Below, piece by piece: positions 1-11,575 of a stretch of 64,000 nt of DNA. Source of the DNA: Sthenelais limicola. Taxonomy: Eukaryota > Annelida > Polychaeta > Phyllodocida > Sigalionidae. Numbering within the stretch: position 1 is the first letter of the stretch; the number at the start of each line of letters is the position of its first letter. The notes under the pieces were generated by a model. That model ran no database searches and had not been told where the DNA came from. It worked only from the letters and a program-made list of their open reading frames with translations. A program made the translations under genes and the position numbers. The stretch lies in assembly GCA_942159475.1 (NCBI GenBank), contig OW804095.1, positions 91,215,740 to 91,279,739 on the forward strand, in the 5' to 3' direction.

Positions 1-1070
1 TTTGGTAATCAAGCTTGTTGTAGCACCCGGATATACCAAGAAAAATCCATTTTCCCCCCCTATGCCTACAGGGGCATACCATCTCTTCCTTACTAATAAC
101 TTAGAAGGAATCTCCAGAGTTTCCAGTTGTTGAACAGATACTTTCCGAATCCAAGCAGACTTCTCCTGATCTCTATCTACCAGAATGGCCTGCCCTAACT
201 CAGCTTGGTACTCAGGCTACCCCCAATGGATATAAGGGCCCTTACCTGAGCCTTCCTCTACCATAGGAAGAAATCCACCGTCCGGCAGCGGCCGCGGACC
301 TCCAGCTATCGGATCGGGTAGCTTCTTGTCGCTAAGCTTTAACCCTATCTTACACACTGGTGCCTGGGCTGGATTCCCAGTCTCTGTACTACTACCCAGA
401 TCCTCACGGACTATGGTACTAAGAAGCATCTTATCCCAGGCTCCCGTCTCCCTTTCTACAGGAGCCGAACCTAGTTTCCTGAAGTAGCAGGCTTCTCATT
501 AGAAGTGTCTGCCTTCCTCAGGAGTTCGAAAAGAGCTACCTTCTTGGGACAAGCCGAGGCGAAATGCCCCTCATCACTACAGAAGTAGCACCTCCGAACC
601 TGCCAGGTTCTTTCCCCTTAGCTCCAGCAGTTGTCATCACCTGCTGAGCAGAGGAACCAGTTTTTTATTTTTTCCTTGCCAAGCCTGGACAGCTTGCACT
701 ACGGCATTGCTAAGATCTTCGGAATCCTGCAAAGCTAGTGCCTGGCTGACCTGAACCATGGCCTTTTCTTTGGCGTTCGCATTTCTGCGTCTCTTCCACT
801 GGGAAGCTTCGGCTGCAGCTACTTCCAATGGAATAGCTACAGCCTTCGGACCCATGGTGGTGGCTTGTAGAGCAGCAGCAGGAACTAAGTCCAATTACTA
901 CAACTTCCCATACTTCGGCCCAGTGAATAGCCTGGAGAAGGTCAAACGGCTGTTTTAGCTTCATCGAAGCAGCTTTATACTGGTCAATTAAGCCCCTAAG
1001 AAAAATTCTTAGGCACAGAGTATGTAGAGTATTGTCCAAAACCACTCCATGAATCCTTCGGATCCCAGTT
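1..1070 (-). pseudogene. Decayed Gypsy-like gag fragment
   Basis: Read on the minus strand, this stretch gives pieces of an LTR-retrotransposon Gag in several frames. A helical piece near 900-1045 contains FLRGLIDQYKAASMKLK, followed by an Ala/Gln-rich linker at about 640-890. A CCHC zinc knuckle, CYFCSDEGHFASAC, is encoded at about 546-590; this pattern (CX2CX4HX4C) is the RNA-binding knuckle of Gag. Past it, 217-429 keeps an open Pro/Gly-rich stretch. Frames change between pieces, so the gene is broken. It runs off the left edge, and any pol part would lie outside the window. The knuckle is clear; assignment to Gypsy is inference. Confidence 0.55.
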
Positions 1071-1189
1071 ACTAATTATTGCCAGCTTCGGGGCAAAATT
1101 AGCTTCCTACGCCAGGAACTGACACCTAAAGATGAGTTCTGATCCCATTGCACCTTCATACCTGAAGCCCTGCACCCTTGGGACAGGAT

Positions 1190-1285
1190 TTTCCGAAATC
1201 CGAAATTCCATAAATCCGAAAATCCGTCCGTAATTCGTCCGAAATCCGTCCGAAATCCGTCCGAAATTCGTCCGAAAATGGGTCC
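1190..1285. repeat. Short tandem array of CCGAAATCCGT-like units
   Basis: About eight imperfect copies of an 11-12 base unit (CCGAAATCCGT / CCGAAATTCGT) lie in a row. Only spurious open frames cross it. Confidence 0.8.
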
Positions 1286-1339
1286 AGCCACCATTGGGCA
1301 CATTCTATAGAATAGAACAGTACTAATCATTTCTTTAAA

Positions 1340-2845
1340 TACAGGAGTAGGTACAGGAGAAATTGAACGTACAGGGAGATGTACAGGAGGAGGTACAGTG
1401 TGACATACAGAAGGACATACAGGGGGACGTACAGATGGGGATAATGGAAGACGTACAAGGGGCATACAGGAGGACATACATGGGGACGTACAGGAGGAGG
1501 AACATGTGGGGTTAAGGGGGCATATATATAGGTGGGAGATACAGGAGGGGTACAGGAGAAGGTACACAGGATATACAGAAGGACATACAGGGAAGTAATA
1601 GGAGGAGGTACAGGAACACAGAGTTACAGGAGCTAGGAGGTATGGTTGGAAATAGGCCTATTGAAGGAGGCACTGGAGGTGGGTAGGGGGGTGGGAACAG
1701 ATCATAATTCAGAAGAAAGGGTACTGGGGGAGGTTCAGGGGGAGGTAGGCCTCGTCATAGGATGATGCACTGTGTGAGGTACTAGAGGGGTATGGGAGGA
1801 GGTACAGGAGGAAGTACTGGAGAAATCATCAGAAGGGGTACAGGAGGAGGTACTGAAGGTTGCACTGGATAGGGTATTGAAGAATGCACTGGTGGAGGTA
1901 CTGGATGGGTTACTGGAGGGATACTGGAAAAGGTACTGGACTGGACTGAAAGGGGTACTGAAGGATGTACTGGAGGAGGCACTGGAAGGGGTACAGGAGG
2001 AGGTACAGGAGGAGGTACTGGAGGAGGCACTGGAGGGGGTACTGGAGAAGGTACTGGAGGGGGTACTAGAGGAGGCACTGGAGAGGGTACTGGACGATGT
2101 ACTGGAGGATGTACTGGAGGAGGCACTGGAAGGGTCACTGGAAGGGGTACTGGAGAAGGTACTGGAGGGGGTACTGGAGGATGCACTGGAGAGGGTACTG
2201 GAGGAGACACTGGAGGGGGTACTGGAGGAGGCACTGAGAGGGGTACAGGAGGAGGTACTGGAAGGGGTCCTGGAAGGGTTACTGGAGGAGGCACTGGAAG
2301 GGGTACTGGAGGGGGTACTTGAGGTACTCCCCCTCCAGTGCTTTCTCCAAAACATCCTCCAGTACCCCCTACCTCCTCCTGTATCCCCTCCAGTACCCCA
2401 AAGCTCCTCCTGTATCTCGTTCAGTACCACCTCCAGTGCCTCCTCAAGTATCTCCTCCAGTACTACCTATTCCAGTACCCCTTTTGTACCTCCTCCTCCA
2501 GTACCTCCTCCGGTACCTCCTTTGGTACCTCCTCTGGTGGCTTCTCCAGAACATGGTCCTATACTCCCTCCATTACCTCCTCCAGTGCCTCCTGTACCTC
2601 CTCATTTACCAACCCCTGTACACACTCCAGCACTCCTTCCTGTACCTGTAGTTCTTATGGGGATTTGTTCACTGTTTTTTAAAAAATGTAAATACACCAG
2701 AGAACATGGAGACCTCCCTTAGTCAGAGAACCGTCCTCTGTCAGCGAGAAAATTCGATAATAAAAGTTTCTAATCTAATCTAATCTCCGCCAATACCTCC
2801 TCCTGCATGTCATTGCTCCAGTACCTTCTCCAGTACCTCTATTCA
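1340..2845. repeat. Mirror-image minisatellite (fold-back-like), unit about 12 bp
   Basis: From about 1340 to 2325 the sequence is built of 9-12 base units reading GTACAGGAGGAG or GTACTGGAGGAG. At about 2325-2335 the orientation flips, and to about 2845 the units read CTCCTCCAGTAC. The whole is therefore one large inverted repeat made of tandem subunits, the architecture of Foldback-type transposon ends. A 130-bp retroposon-like tail interrupts the right arm. The unit length keeps reading frames open on both strands and yields Pro/Val-rich or Leu/Glu-rich pseudo-proteins, which I do not regard as genes. Confidence 0.75.
2655..2787 (+). mobile_element. Possible 5'-truncated retroposon tail with (TCTAA)n end
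   Basis: Non-repetitive sequence interrupts the minisatellite and ends in an AATAAA-type signal followed by three TCTAA repeats, after which the CTCC-rich units resume. A short simple-repeat tail after a poly(A) signal is usual for 3' ends of non-LTR elements. No coding part remains and I did not identify the family. Confidence 0.4.
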
Positions 2846-3420
2846 CACACATTACCACCACAAAAATGCACATATATAATCATGATGTTATTGTATCAAT
2901 TCATTGAATGTATATCAAGTAACTATACCAACACATTCCTCTCACATTATTCTATCATACATGTAGTCTTACCTAGGCAGGTGAGATATATAACTTAAGG
3001 TGTTTTCAATTGAGTTAACTTCACTACTTCAACTATAACATGAAATACATTGATACAAGAACATTTGGATTACATTACATTACAATATAAATATGTATCT
3101 TTATGTACCAGCTCATTAATATTAAACCTGCCACACCATTCATGGTTGGTTTCTACTAATACTTTTTGATATTTCTACTTCACATGAGATGTGAAGTAGA
3201 AACGAAGCCCTTCAGGGTGATCGCAGGTTTTAGCCCATATTTACGAAAAAGATACGAAGCGGATTTTTATATGCAAGCCAAAACAGACTTACGATGAAGA
3301 TAGTACGGTTTGGCTGCGAAGGACATACAATTTCTTGAGCTTATACAAGCAGATTGGACTTACAACGCACTACGAAGCATTTGCGAATGGCCGTCGCAAT
3401 TTATACAACAGGCCCCTTGC
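2846..3420. other. No gene seen; AT-rich sequence
   Basis: AT-rich unique-looking sequence. Around 3180-3420 the base composition rises slightly, but I see no conserved coding frame. Confidence 0.6.
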
Positions 3421-3424
3421 CTGG

Positions 3425-4085
3425 AAATGAGTTATTGACATGTCTCTGAAATGGTTGAAAAAGATTGGAAATGGTCAGAAATGGTTGTGCTCACTCTCAG
3501 ACATGTACAAAGTGATTCCATGACAACAAGAGTCATAAACCATTTTTATTTGTTATGATAGGGTCAGCTTTAATAGGTCAATCAATAATTCAATATTTAG
3601 ATTTCATTCTTGACAGACAAATTAGCATTGAAATGAGCTAATTCCTCATCTGCACAATACCCCACATGCAATCAACCATTTTACAAAATATTGGGAGTGA
3701 AAATCAATTTCAACTCTAGGAATCAATCAATTACTCAAAATGCGTTGTAGAGACACATGCCATCGTAGAGACATTGCTTCGGAAAAAGTGTTTACAATGT
3801 CTCTAATGTGTTGGGAAATGATTCGAAATGGTCTGGAATGGTTTCACTCAACCTCAGACATGTCAGAAGTGATCACATGACAAAAACAATCATAAACAAT
3901 AGATACTCTTGGAGCAAATCAATAACTACAAATGCGTTGTAGAGACATCCCATCGTAGAGACATTGCCTGGGAAACAGTTTTTACAATGTCTCTAAAGTG
4001 TTGGGAAATGAATGGAAATGGTCTGGAATGGTTTTGCTCAACCAGACATGGCAGAGACGACCATAAGACGACCATAAACAATATA
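3425..4085. repeat. Three diverged direct repeats of about 180 bp carrying CGTAGAGACA
   Basis: Three related units begin near 3430, 3740 and 3925. Each contains ACAATGTCTCTAA-like sequence, GTTGGGAAATG, a GGTCTGGAATGGTTT block and an ATAAACAAT-like end. The second and third open with a GTTGTAGAGACA...CATCGTAGAGACA pair. The same GTAGAGACA word recurs at 10.5-10.9 kb beyond the Gypsy element, so the two blocks were probably parts of one repetitive element split by later insertions. Confidence 0.7.
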
Positions 4086-4149
4086 AACCCTTGGAGCCAA
4101 TCAATCAGCTTGAAATAAGGGATATTTTCATCCTGTACATTCCCTTCCA

Positions 4150-4499
4150 TCTACTGTTATGAGTAACACTGACATGTGTAACACTACAATGGAAATGCCA
4201 TGTGTAACAGTAAAATGTGTAACACCTCCCTGTGTAACACCTCCATGTGTAACACTCCCATGTGTAACACCACCATTTATAACACCTCCCTGTGTAACAC
4301 CTCCCTGTGTAACACCTCCTTGTGTAATATTCCAATGTGTAACATTGCCATGTGTAACACCACCATTTGTTACACTACCATGTGTAACACCACCATGTGT
4401 AGCACTTCACTGTGTAACACTACCATGTGTAACACCATCATATGTAACGCTGCCATATGTAACACCACTATGTGTAACACCATCGTTGTGTGTAACACC
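4150..4499. repeat. 15-bp satellite, left block (CCATGTGTAACACCA)n
   Basis: More than twenty imperfect copies of a 15-base unit. Because 15 is a multiple of three, all frames stay open and encode MCNTT or VTPPC-like repeats. The open frame that seems to fuse such repeats to the Gypsy Gag is an accident of this array joining a truncated element. Confidence 0.9.
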
Positions 4500-7027
4500 A
4501 ATGTTGCAGAGCGTTGGTTGCTGTTCAAGGAGGACTTTATGTGGTATGCAGATACCATGGGGATCGACACGCCAAAAAGGTTGACCTCGATGCTCCTCCA
4601 TGTTGCGGGTCCGGAGGCTAAGCGCATATACAGAAACTTTAGATGGGCTCCGTTAATACCAGGTCAGGCAGCAATAGTAGGGCCACCAGCTGTACCAGAG
4701 GTCCTAGCAGTACCGGCTGAGGATAAAACTGACTATCCAATGGTAATCATAAAGTTTGATGCCTATTGCCTTCCTAAAAGAAACAGATTTTTCGAGAGAT
4801 TCAAATTCAACACGAGGTGCCAGGAGGAAGGAGAGTCCACTGATGCCTATTTAATGGACCTCCGCCTCAAGGCGGCCACGTGTGAATGGGGAGACAATGA
4901 AGATGAGTTCGTGTTGGAGAGGATGGTAGTAGGCATGAGGGATTTACATCTCAGGGAGAAACTAGTGAAGAAAGAGGACTTGACACTGGAAGATGCATTA
5001 TCCTATTGCAAAAGGCATGCTCAGAGGGAACGGGAACTGAGACAAATGAATCCGGGTGCCAGTGTGACAGTGAATCAAGTAAGTCGCACACATGCTAATA
5101 ACATGCCAAGCGGTGCCAAGGGTGCTAACAACGGGCAGCAGTGGTTGGCTCCTCCAGCGAGGGGGCCTGGAGTAGTGACAAAGGGTGACTCTCAGCCTCA
5201 AGAAGCCCAGGCTCAACAGATGATTGACTGTAGGAAGTGCGGCACAAAACACGTCTATAGGGATTGCCCTGCCTATCATCACAAATGTACTCGCTGTAAA
5301 AAGAAAGGACATATAGAGAGCAAGTGCTGGAGCAGGGTGGACGAAGTAGTTCAGGTGGATGATTTTACGGATAATGTGGAGACATTATTTGTAGGGACAG
5401 TTACTAAACAAGAGGATGAACAAGTGCTAACAGTATCGATAAGCCAGCACCACAAATGGGGTGCTCATGTAAAAGCGGGCAAGGACATTCTCACCTGTAA
5501 GATTGATACAGGAGCGGGTGCTGACTTACTAAATGTGGCAGATTACGAGGGGATGATTGACAAGCCTGCACTTCGCCGGATTAGAGTCAAGCTCACTGAT
5601 TATAATGGTCATCCTATTCCAGTGAGGGGCTACATAATGAAGCAGATACAGGTCAATGGAAAGTTATTCCCAGTAAGATTTGTGGTATGTGAGGGTATCA
5701 CATTATTGGGAGGAGACACATCAGAAAGAGTGGGACTCATCACAAGGAACATAACACAGGAGGAGATGGCGGTAGGTGTCAATACTGTTGATAATGTAAA
5801 GCCTAATGAAATCTTAATCGAAATGAAGGATTGTGTTTTGCCAGAAGTTAAGGTCCTATCATCCATCCCATATGTACATCGGATTAAGCTGAAAGAGGGG
5901 GCTGAGCCGGTAATAATCCCTCCCAGGAGAGTGCCAATTGCAATGAGGGACAAATTGAGATCAGAGCTTCAGAGAATGGAGGGACTGGGCGTAATTCATA
6001 AGGTAGTAGAGCCGACCGAGTGGGTGAACGCGATGGTCATGGTCAACAAGCCAGATGGCTCGTTACGGTTGTGTTTAGATCCCAGGGACCTTAACAAGTC
6101 TATAGCTCGTGAACACTTTCAGTTACCTACTCGTGATGAAATGTTCGCAGAAATCAGGAATGCTAAATACTTCAGTAAATTGGACGCCTCCCAAGCCTTT
6201 TGGCAAGTTAAATTGAACAATGATAGCAAGAATCTAACAACGTTTGCAACGCCCTTCGGCAGATATGTATATGACAGGTTGCCGTATGGCCTATGCTCTG
6301 CCCCTGAGGTCTTCCATCGGTCAATGGAGCAGATTTTTGAGAATATTGCAGGGGTTAAAGTATATGTAGATGATATCTTAGTCTGGGGTCATACAAAGGA
6401 GGAACATGACGAGAGGCTACAAGTTGTAAAAGAGAGGATAGAGAAAAATCATCTGATCATGAACTGGAAAAAGTGTGTGATAGGGGTTGACAAGATAATA
6501 TTCCTAGGGGAAGAACTAACCCGGGAGGGGATAAAACCAGACAAGGAAAAGGTGTCAGCGATAGTAAACATGGAGAAGCCCACTAACAGAGAGGAGGTGC
6601 AACGCATCATGGGCTGTGTCAATTTCGTCGGCCGATATATCCCCAATCTCTCGAGTGCGTGTGCTAACATCCGTTCATTACTTAAGAAGAAGTCGGAATG
6701 GGTATGGGATCAAGTTCATGAGCAAGAGTGGCAAGGGATTAAACATGTACTCAGCTCTGAACCGGTCCTAGCATACTTTGATGTTAAAAGGCAGACGAAA
6801 ATTAGCAGTGGTGCATCCCAAAAAGGGCTAGGAGCAGTGTTACTACAGCGTCACAGGGAGGCATGGAAACCTGTGGCTTATGCCGCTCGTTCATTAACTG
6901 AATGCGAGAAAAACTATGCTCAGATTGAAAAGGAGCTGTTGGGCATAGTTTTTGCATGCGAGCGCTTTCATAATTACGTTTATGGGCTACAAGAAGTTTT
7001 TGCATGCGAGCGCTTTCATAATTACGG
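4500..7027 (+). pseudogene. Gypsy gag-pol, Gag to RNase H part
   Basis: This frame opens at the satellite junction. Gag helices come first, around AERWLLFKEDFMWYADT. Two zinc-binding units follow at 5229-5327, one of them C-X2-C-X4-H-X4-C (CTRCKKKGHIESKC). The aspartic protease motif DTGAG is at about 5505. Reverse transcriptase follows, with KLDASQAFWQVKL and the catalytic YVDD at 6363-6374. In RNase H, the first catalytic Asp expected before ASQKGLGAVLL is Gly (codon 6810-6812). At 6948-7036 a 48-bp segment is duplicated; the second copy lacks 7 bases, so the frame shifts just after it and terminates at 7067. The upstream MCNTT repeat, although in frame, is satellite and not Gag. Confidence 0.9.
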
Positions 7028-7540
7028 CTACAAGAAGTCCTCATTGAGACAGATCATAAACCACTAGTACCCTTGTCAAGGAAGCCCTTGCAAGATATGA
7101 CACCAAGGATACAGCGTATGATGTTGCGCTTGCAAAGGTATAGTGGCAACATGCATTGGGTACCTGGTAAGATGTTATACATATCGGACACTCTGTCACG
7201 GGCAACGATAAAGAAGTCAAAGTGAGAGGTGAAGGAAAACATGGTGGCGGAGTTAGAGGCTCAGGTGAATTTGGTCTATGATAGCTTGCCGGCCTCAGAG
7301 ATGATGCTAATGAAAATAGCGGAGGAGACATCCAGGGATGAAGTGTTGTGTGCGGTAAAGAGGACCATTATGGAGGGCTGGAACAAAGGGGAATGTCCGG
7401 CTTATGCTGCTTATAAAGATGAAGTATGTGTGGTCAAGGGGGTCCTACTAAAGGGTAATCGAATAGTAATACCAGTCAGCTTGAGGAAGGAGATGCTAGA
7501 AAAACTCCATGCAGGACACCTTGGCATTGAAAAGCAGTGA
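7028..7540 (+). pseudogene. Gypsy pol, end of RNase H and integrase zinc-binding domain
   Basis: After the duplication-induced shift, the RNase H tail continues in a second frame with ETDHKPLVPL and LQRYSGNMHWVPGK, ending in DTLSRA. A TGA at 7223-7225 interrupts it. The same frame then resumes with the spacer and the start of integrase, including the histidines of the HHCC zinc finger (HAGHLGIEK). It closes with another in-frame TGA at 7538-7540. Both TGA codons could be CGA codons lost by CpG decay. The coding sense on both sides is otherwise well preserved. Confidence 0.85.
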
Positions 7541-8671
7541 CGTCTGGCAAGGCAATCAATCTACTGGCCAAAAATGAATGCTGACATCGAATACCAGGCA
7601 AAGATGTGTGGCGTGTGTTTGAAGTATTTGCCAGACCAACAAAAAGAACCAATGTTGAGGGATAAGGAATGTTGGGGCCCATGGGAGAAGGTTGGGATGG
7701 ACCTATTCTTCTGGCAGAACAATGACTATTTGATGATAGTAGACTATTATTTGTCGTATCCAGAAATAGTAAAGTTAACTGCAAAAACCTCAGCTCAAGT
7801 GATACTACATACAAAAAGTATATTTGCACGTTATGGCATCCCACAATTGGTAATTTCTGATAATGGGACTCAATTCTCATCTCAACATTTCAGGGAATTC
7901 GCCAACCAATACGGCTTCAACCACAGGATGTCAAGCCCCACATATGCCCAGTCGAACGGGAAGGCAGAGAGGGTGATAGGAGTAATCAAGCGCATACTCT
8001 CCAAGACGGCCGAGCAGGGCCAAGATCCCTACTTGGCTCTGCTAGCATATCGAGCAGCGCCGATGGAGAATGGGTTATCCCCGGCAGAAGCGCTACATGG
8101 TAGGCGCATTAGAGTGCCACTCCCATCACTCAGGCAGCGAGGTCCAGGGAAAGTGGTTAGTGACACAGATAACAGTGACATCAGTGATCATCATGATGGA
8201 AACAGAATCACAACAAAATCTAGTGATTATTATGATACAGGATCCAAGATCCTGCATCCCTTACAGTACACAGTACTAGTAAGGGACAAAAAGTGGGATC
8301 ATGCAGGAAGAATAGTGAATAAATTAGGTGACAGATCCTACTCAGTGGCCATGGAGAATGGCAATATCATTAGACGAAATAGAAGACATCTTCTAAAAGT
8401 ATCAGAAAATGTGGTAAAAGATAGCTTAGACATATCAAAAAGGGTACTTGAGGAGGAAGAAGAAGAAGGTGAACTATTAAAAGACACTGAGTTCAATCCA
8501 AGATCAGAAAGGTACAAAGACAATGTAAATACGAGCAGAATAGACACTCAGGAACAAATAGTAATGTTACCAGCTGAAACGAAAACAGTAGCTCGAAATC
8601 CAGTAACTACTGAGTTAAGACGTTCCACCAGAGACAAGAGACCTGTTCAGAGACTAATAGAAGAAAAATGA
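7541..8671 (+). pseudogene. Gypsy pol, integrase catalytic core and C-terminus
   Basis: This continues in the same frame after the TGA. It has the second half of the zinc finger (CGVC), then the DDE core: Asp in VGMDLFFW, Asp in VISDNGTQFSS and Glu in SNGKAERVIGVIKR, with the spacing of retroviral-type integrases. The acidic and basic tail ends RRSTRDKRPVQRLIEEK before TGA at 8669-8671. All three catalytic residues are present, so this part looks intact, unlike the region upstream. It would cut and join element DNA during integration. Confidence 0.9.
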
Positions 8672-8826
8672 CTGGGTTATGTAAAAGGACTCGTTCTCTT
8701 AAAAAACTAACTTCTTCATAAATGTCATATCATGTTACTTCCAATACTAACTCCCCATTTCAATCTAAGCCTGTATAGCATTGATCTCGATGTATTGCTT
8801 TTCCTTTATAAACAGAAGGAGGGAGA

Positions 8827-8954
8827 TGTCTAGATAGCTAGATGGTGCCGCCGCCTCGTGGCGAGCATCTGACCTAACTACCGTGAGTAGAGAATAAAGG
8901 CAGTGGAGCTCGAGACATGAAAGACAACGGATGTGTTATTGAGTTATTGATACA
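8827..8954 (+). repeat. 3' LTR of the Gypsy element (about 128 bp)
   Basis: The sequence begins TGTCTAGATAG right after the polypurine tract and ends GATTGATACA-like (TG...CA ends). It holds an AATAAA at about 8893. No matching 5' LTR remains, so the boundaries rest on the polypurine tract and the TG/CA rule. Confidence 0.65.
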
Positions 8955-9822
8955 ACTACCATGTGTAACACCACCATGTGTAACACCACCATGTGTATCA
9001 CCACCATGTGTAACACCACCATGCGTTAGACTACCATGTGTAACACCACCCTGTATAACACCGACATGTGTAACACCGACATGTGTAACACATGTGTATC
9101 ACTGCCATTTGTAACACTACAATATGAAACACTACCATGTGTAACACCACCATGTGTAGCACCAGCATCTGTAACACCACCATGTGTAAGACTACCATGT
9201 GCAACACTACCATATATAACACCACCATGTGTAACACCGCCATGGGTAACACTACCATGTGTAACACTACCATGTGTAACACTGCCATGTGTAACACTGC
9301 CATGTGTAACACCATCATGTGTAACACTGCCATGTTTAACACTGCCATATGTAACACCACCATGTGTAACACTACCATGTGGTACACTGCCATGTTTAAC
9401 ACATGTGTATCACTGCCATTTGAAACACTACCATTTGTTACACTACCATGTGTAACACCACCATGTGTAGCACTTCACTGTTTAACACTACCATGTGTAA
9501 CACCATCATGTGTAACGCTGCCATATGTAACACCACTATGTGTAACACCATCATGTGTAATGCTGCAAAAATGTGTAACATCTCCATCTATAACATCACC
9601 ATATGGAACACCACCATAGGGACATAACAATGCATAACACTACCATGTGTAACACCACCATGTGTTACACTGCAATGTATATCATCTCCATGGGTAACAC
9701 AACCATGTGTAACTCTACCAAGTGTAACCCTCCCATCCCACCACCATATGTAACACCATCATGTGTAACCTTACCTTGTGTAACCCCCGCCTTGTGTAAC
9801 ACTACCATGTTTAAAAATTAAA
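8955..9822. repeat. 15-bp satellite, right block (CCATGTGTAACACCA)n
   Basis: About fifty imperfect copies of the same unit as at 4150-4499, in the same orientation. They encode repeating MCNTT/CVTLP peptides in several frames on both strands, which I treat as artefacts. Confidence 0.9.
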
Positions 9823-10519
9823 GACCAAAGGAAAGATAGATTTTGTATAGATAGGGAGAACGAGAGACAGGGGGAAGTTGTCGGTGATTTATTAGTATGT
9901 TTGCACTGGCAACAGGTTCTAATAAACTCATTATTCCTTTTGGAATGTTGAAAGAGAACCGATTTTGAGTGTTTTTCTCCAAAACTGCACAATCACCTTG
10001 ACGTTCTGCATTGTTTCGTGCAGTAGGAGACAAAATAGACTATAAATATATTCAACTTCAACTGAGTTTAGATGAAACTAACATATATATTACTTATATT
10101 TGGGATTCCTCTGTATCCAAAGACTAGCTCATCTCTAAAATGTCTATGATATATAGGTTTTGCTGTGTGTAGAGGGCGTGGGGTGAGGGGTGAGGGGGTT
10201 GAGGGGGATGGGAGAGGAAGAGGGAAGTGGTCTACGAATGAGAGACATAATATTTTTTTTTGGTACTGGTCTTTATTCAGTATATATTATATTATTATAT
10301 TATATATTATATATATTATAGGTCAGAAGGACGGGAGAGAACAGAAGTGGGAGAAACGAAGAGTAAAAGAAATGAAAAACAAATATTTTTTGTTCTTTTG
10401 AAAAAGACCCAATCACCCCCCTCCCCTCCTGTTCTTCACCCCCAAATACCCATAAAACCTATCTAAGACCTTCAATACATCAAAATCAATAATATTCGAT
10501 CACACAATTGTCTTATTTG
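9823..10519. other. No gene seen; simple AT-rich tract inside
   Basis: The stretch contains a G-rich patch at 10170-10220 and an ATTATATTATAT tract at 10275-10320. No credible coding frame or RNA gene is visible. Confidence 0.6.
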
Positions 10520-10925
10520 TCTCATTTGTGTCTCTACGACGCTCCCATCGTAGAGACAAATATCTCTACGACGCCCCCATCGTAGAGACAAATACCGAAC
10601 AAATTGAATATCAATGTTGCCTATTTTTAAGTATTTATATTCGATTTTTTATCAAGAAAAGGCTTGAATCTATTTATATTGGATAGCATGACTTGACTCA
10701 AGCAGAACAAATCCTATTACATGCCAATGGAAAACCACAGTAAGGTTGCGTTGTAGAGACAATTTTAATTCAAAGAAAAATAAAAACAAAAAATGTATAA
10801 AAAATTCTAATTTTTTTTTGTAGGAGCATCATTTATTTATAGATTATAAAATTGTTATTTTCTAAAATTTTGGCTCATTTGCATCAAAATGCATCTCAGA
10901 GAAAAAAAGCGTCGTAGAGACACAA
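10520..10925. repeat. CGTAGAGACA motif cluster, partly palindromic
   Basis: GTCTCTACGACGC...ATCGTAGAGACA occurs twice in a row at 10530-10582, forming short hairpins. Further single copies are at about 10748 and 10910. It is the same word as at 3.7-4.0 kb on the other side of the satellite and Gypsy element. Confidence 0.7.
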
Positions 10926-11104
10926 AAAATTACTAAAATGAATATCAGTAAATTTTCAAAATAGGGAATTGTACCAAATGTTTGAAATCATGTTCATACA
11001 CAGACCAATATGTCTAGAAGAAGTGGGCATAGGAGGAAAATAGGTAGGGTTTGCCATTTTGGAGATATAGCAAGAGTAACAGAAGTCACTTTTATGTAGT
11101 CCGT

Positions 11105-11265
11105 TCGCTGGCCTTATATACATAAATATAATATATAATATAATATAATACAGTTTATAATGATGTTCTATATCATAATACGGTAAATAATGATGTAAAT
11201 AATTCTATGTTGTTCAAGTCAACATACATATAATATATAATATAATATAATACAGGTTATAATGA
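11105..11265. repeat. Two copies of an AT-rich ATAATATATAATATAATA block
   Basis: A block of about 35 bases at 11119-11152 recurs at 11225-11262, each followed by TACAG(G)TTATAATGA. The surrounding 10926-11304 holds nothing else that I recognise. Confidence 0.6.
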
Positions 11266-11304
11266 CATGTTATTGGATAATTTCTGTACAGGGTGAAGGT
11301 GTTA

Positions 11305-11575
11305 GGCGAATTGGATTTTTCCGGCGGATACCGTTTTTTTTCGGCCGCCGTTTTTTTTTTCGGCCGCCGTTTTTTTTGCCGCTACCTTATATGCCGCTAC
11401 CTTATATGCATAAAAAAAATACGGGATTTTAAAATTCAAAATCGGTGATGGTAAATTTTTCTACGGGTTTTTTTTACGGGGACGGGACGTGAATTATTTC
11501 GGCGGAGAAAAAACGGCGGGGAAATAAATAATCCGGACGGCCGCCGCTGTTTTCTTATGTATGGGTCCCGCTTTC
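11305..11575. repeat. CG-rich words alternating with T/A runs
   Basis: CGGCCGCCG blocks alternate with runs of 8-10 T, then a TTATATGCCGCTACC repeat, then a reversed set (A runs with CGGCGGGG and CGGCCGCCG). The symmetry suggests a small fold-back element. No coding frame. Confidence 0.5.

Larger units (their letters stand above)
4500..8954 (+). mobile_element. Gypsy (Mag-like) LTR retrotransposon, 5'-truncated and decayed
   Basis: The order Gag - double zinc knuckle - protease - reverse transcriptase - RNase H - integrase is that of Ty3/Gypsy elements, and the two-knuckle Gag and short LTR fit the Mag group. The 5' LTR and the first codons of gag are missing: the element starts directly at the end of a 15-bp satellite. 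The 3' end is preserved, with a polypurine tract at 8813-8826 and a short LTR. The same satellite follows, in the same orientation. No envelope gene is present. Several breaks (a 48-bp duplication, in-frame TGA codons, a lost catalytic Asp) show that it is inactive. Confidence 0.9.

Noticed and set aside
1735..2722. Long Pro/Val-, Thr/Ser- and Leu/Glu-rich open frames on both strands
   Set aside because: They are translations of a 12-base minisatellite whose unit length keeps all frames open; no unique sequence or start context supports a gene.
4159..4500. MCNTT-repeat protein fused to Gag, and similar frames at 8.9-9.8 kb
   Set aside because: The repeat is a 15-bp satellite found on both sides of the retroelement and open in many frames; the fusion is positional accident.
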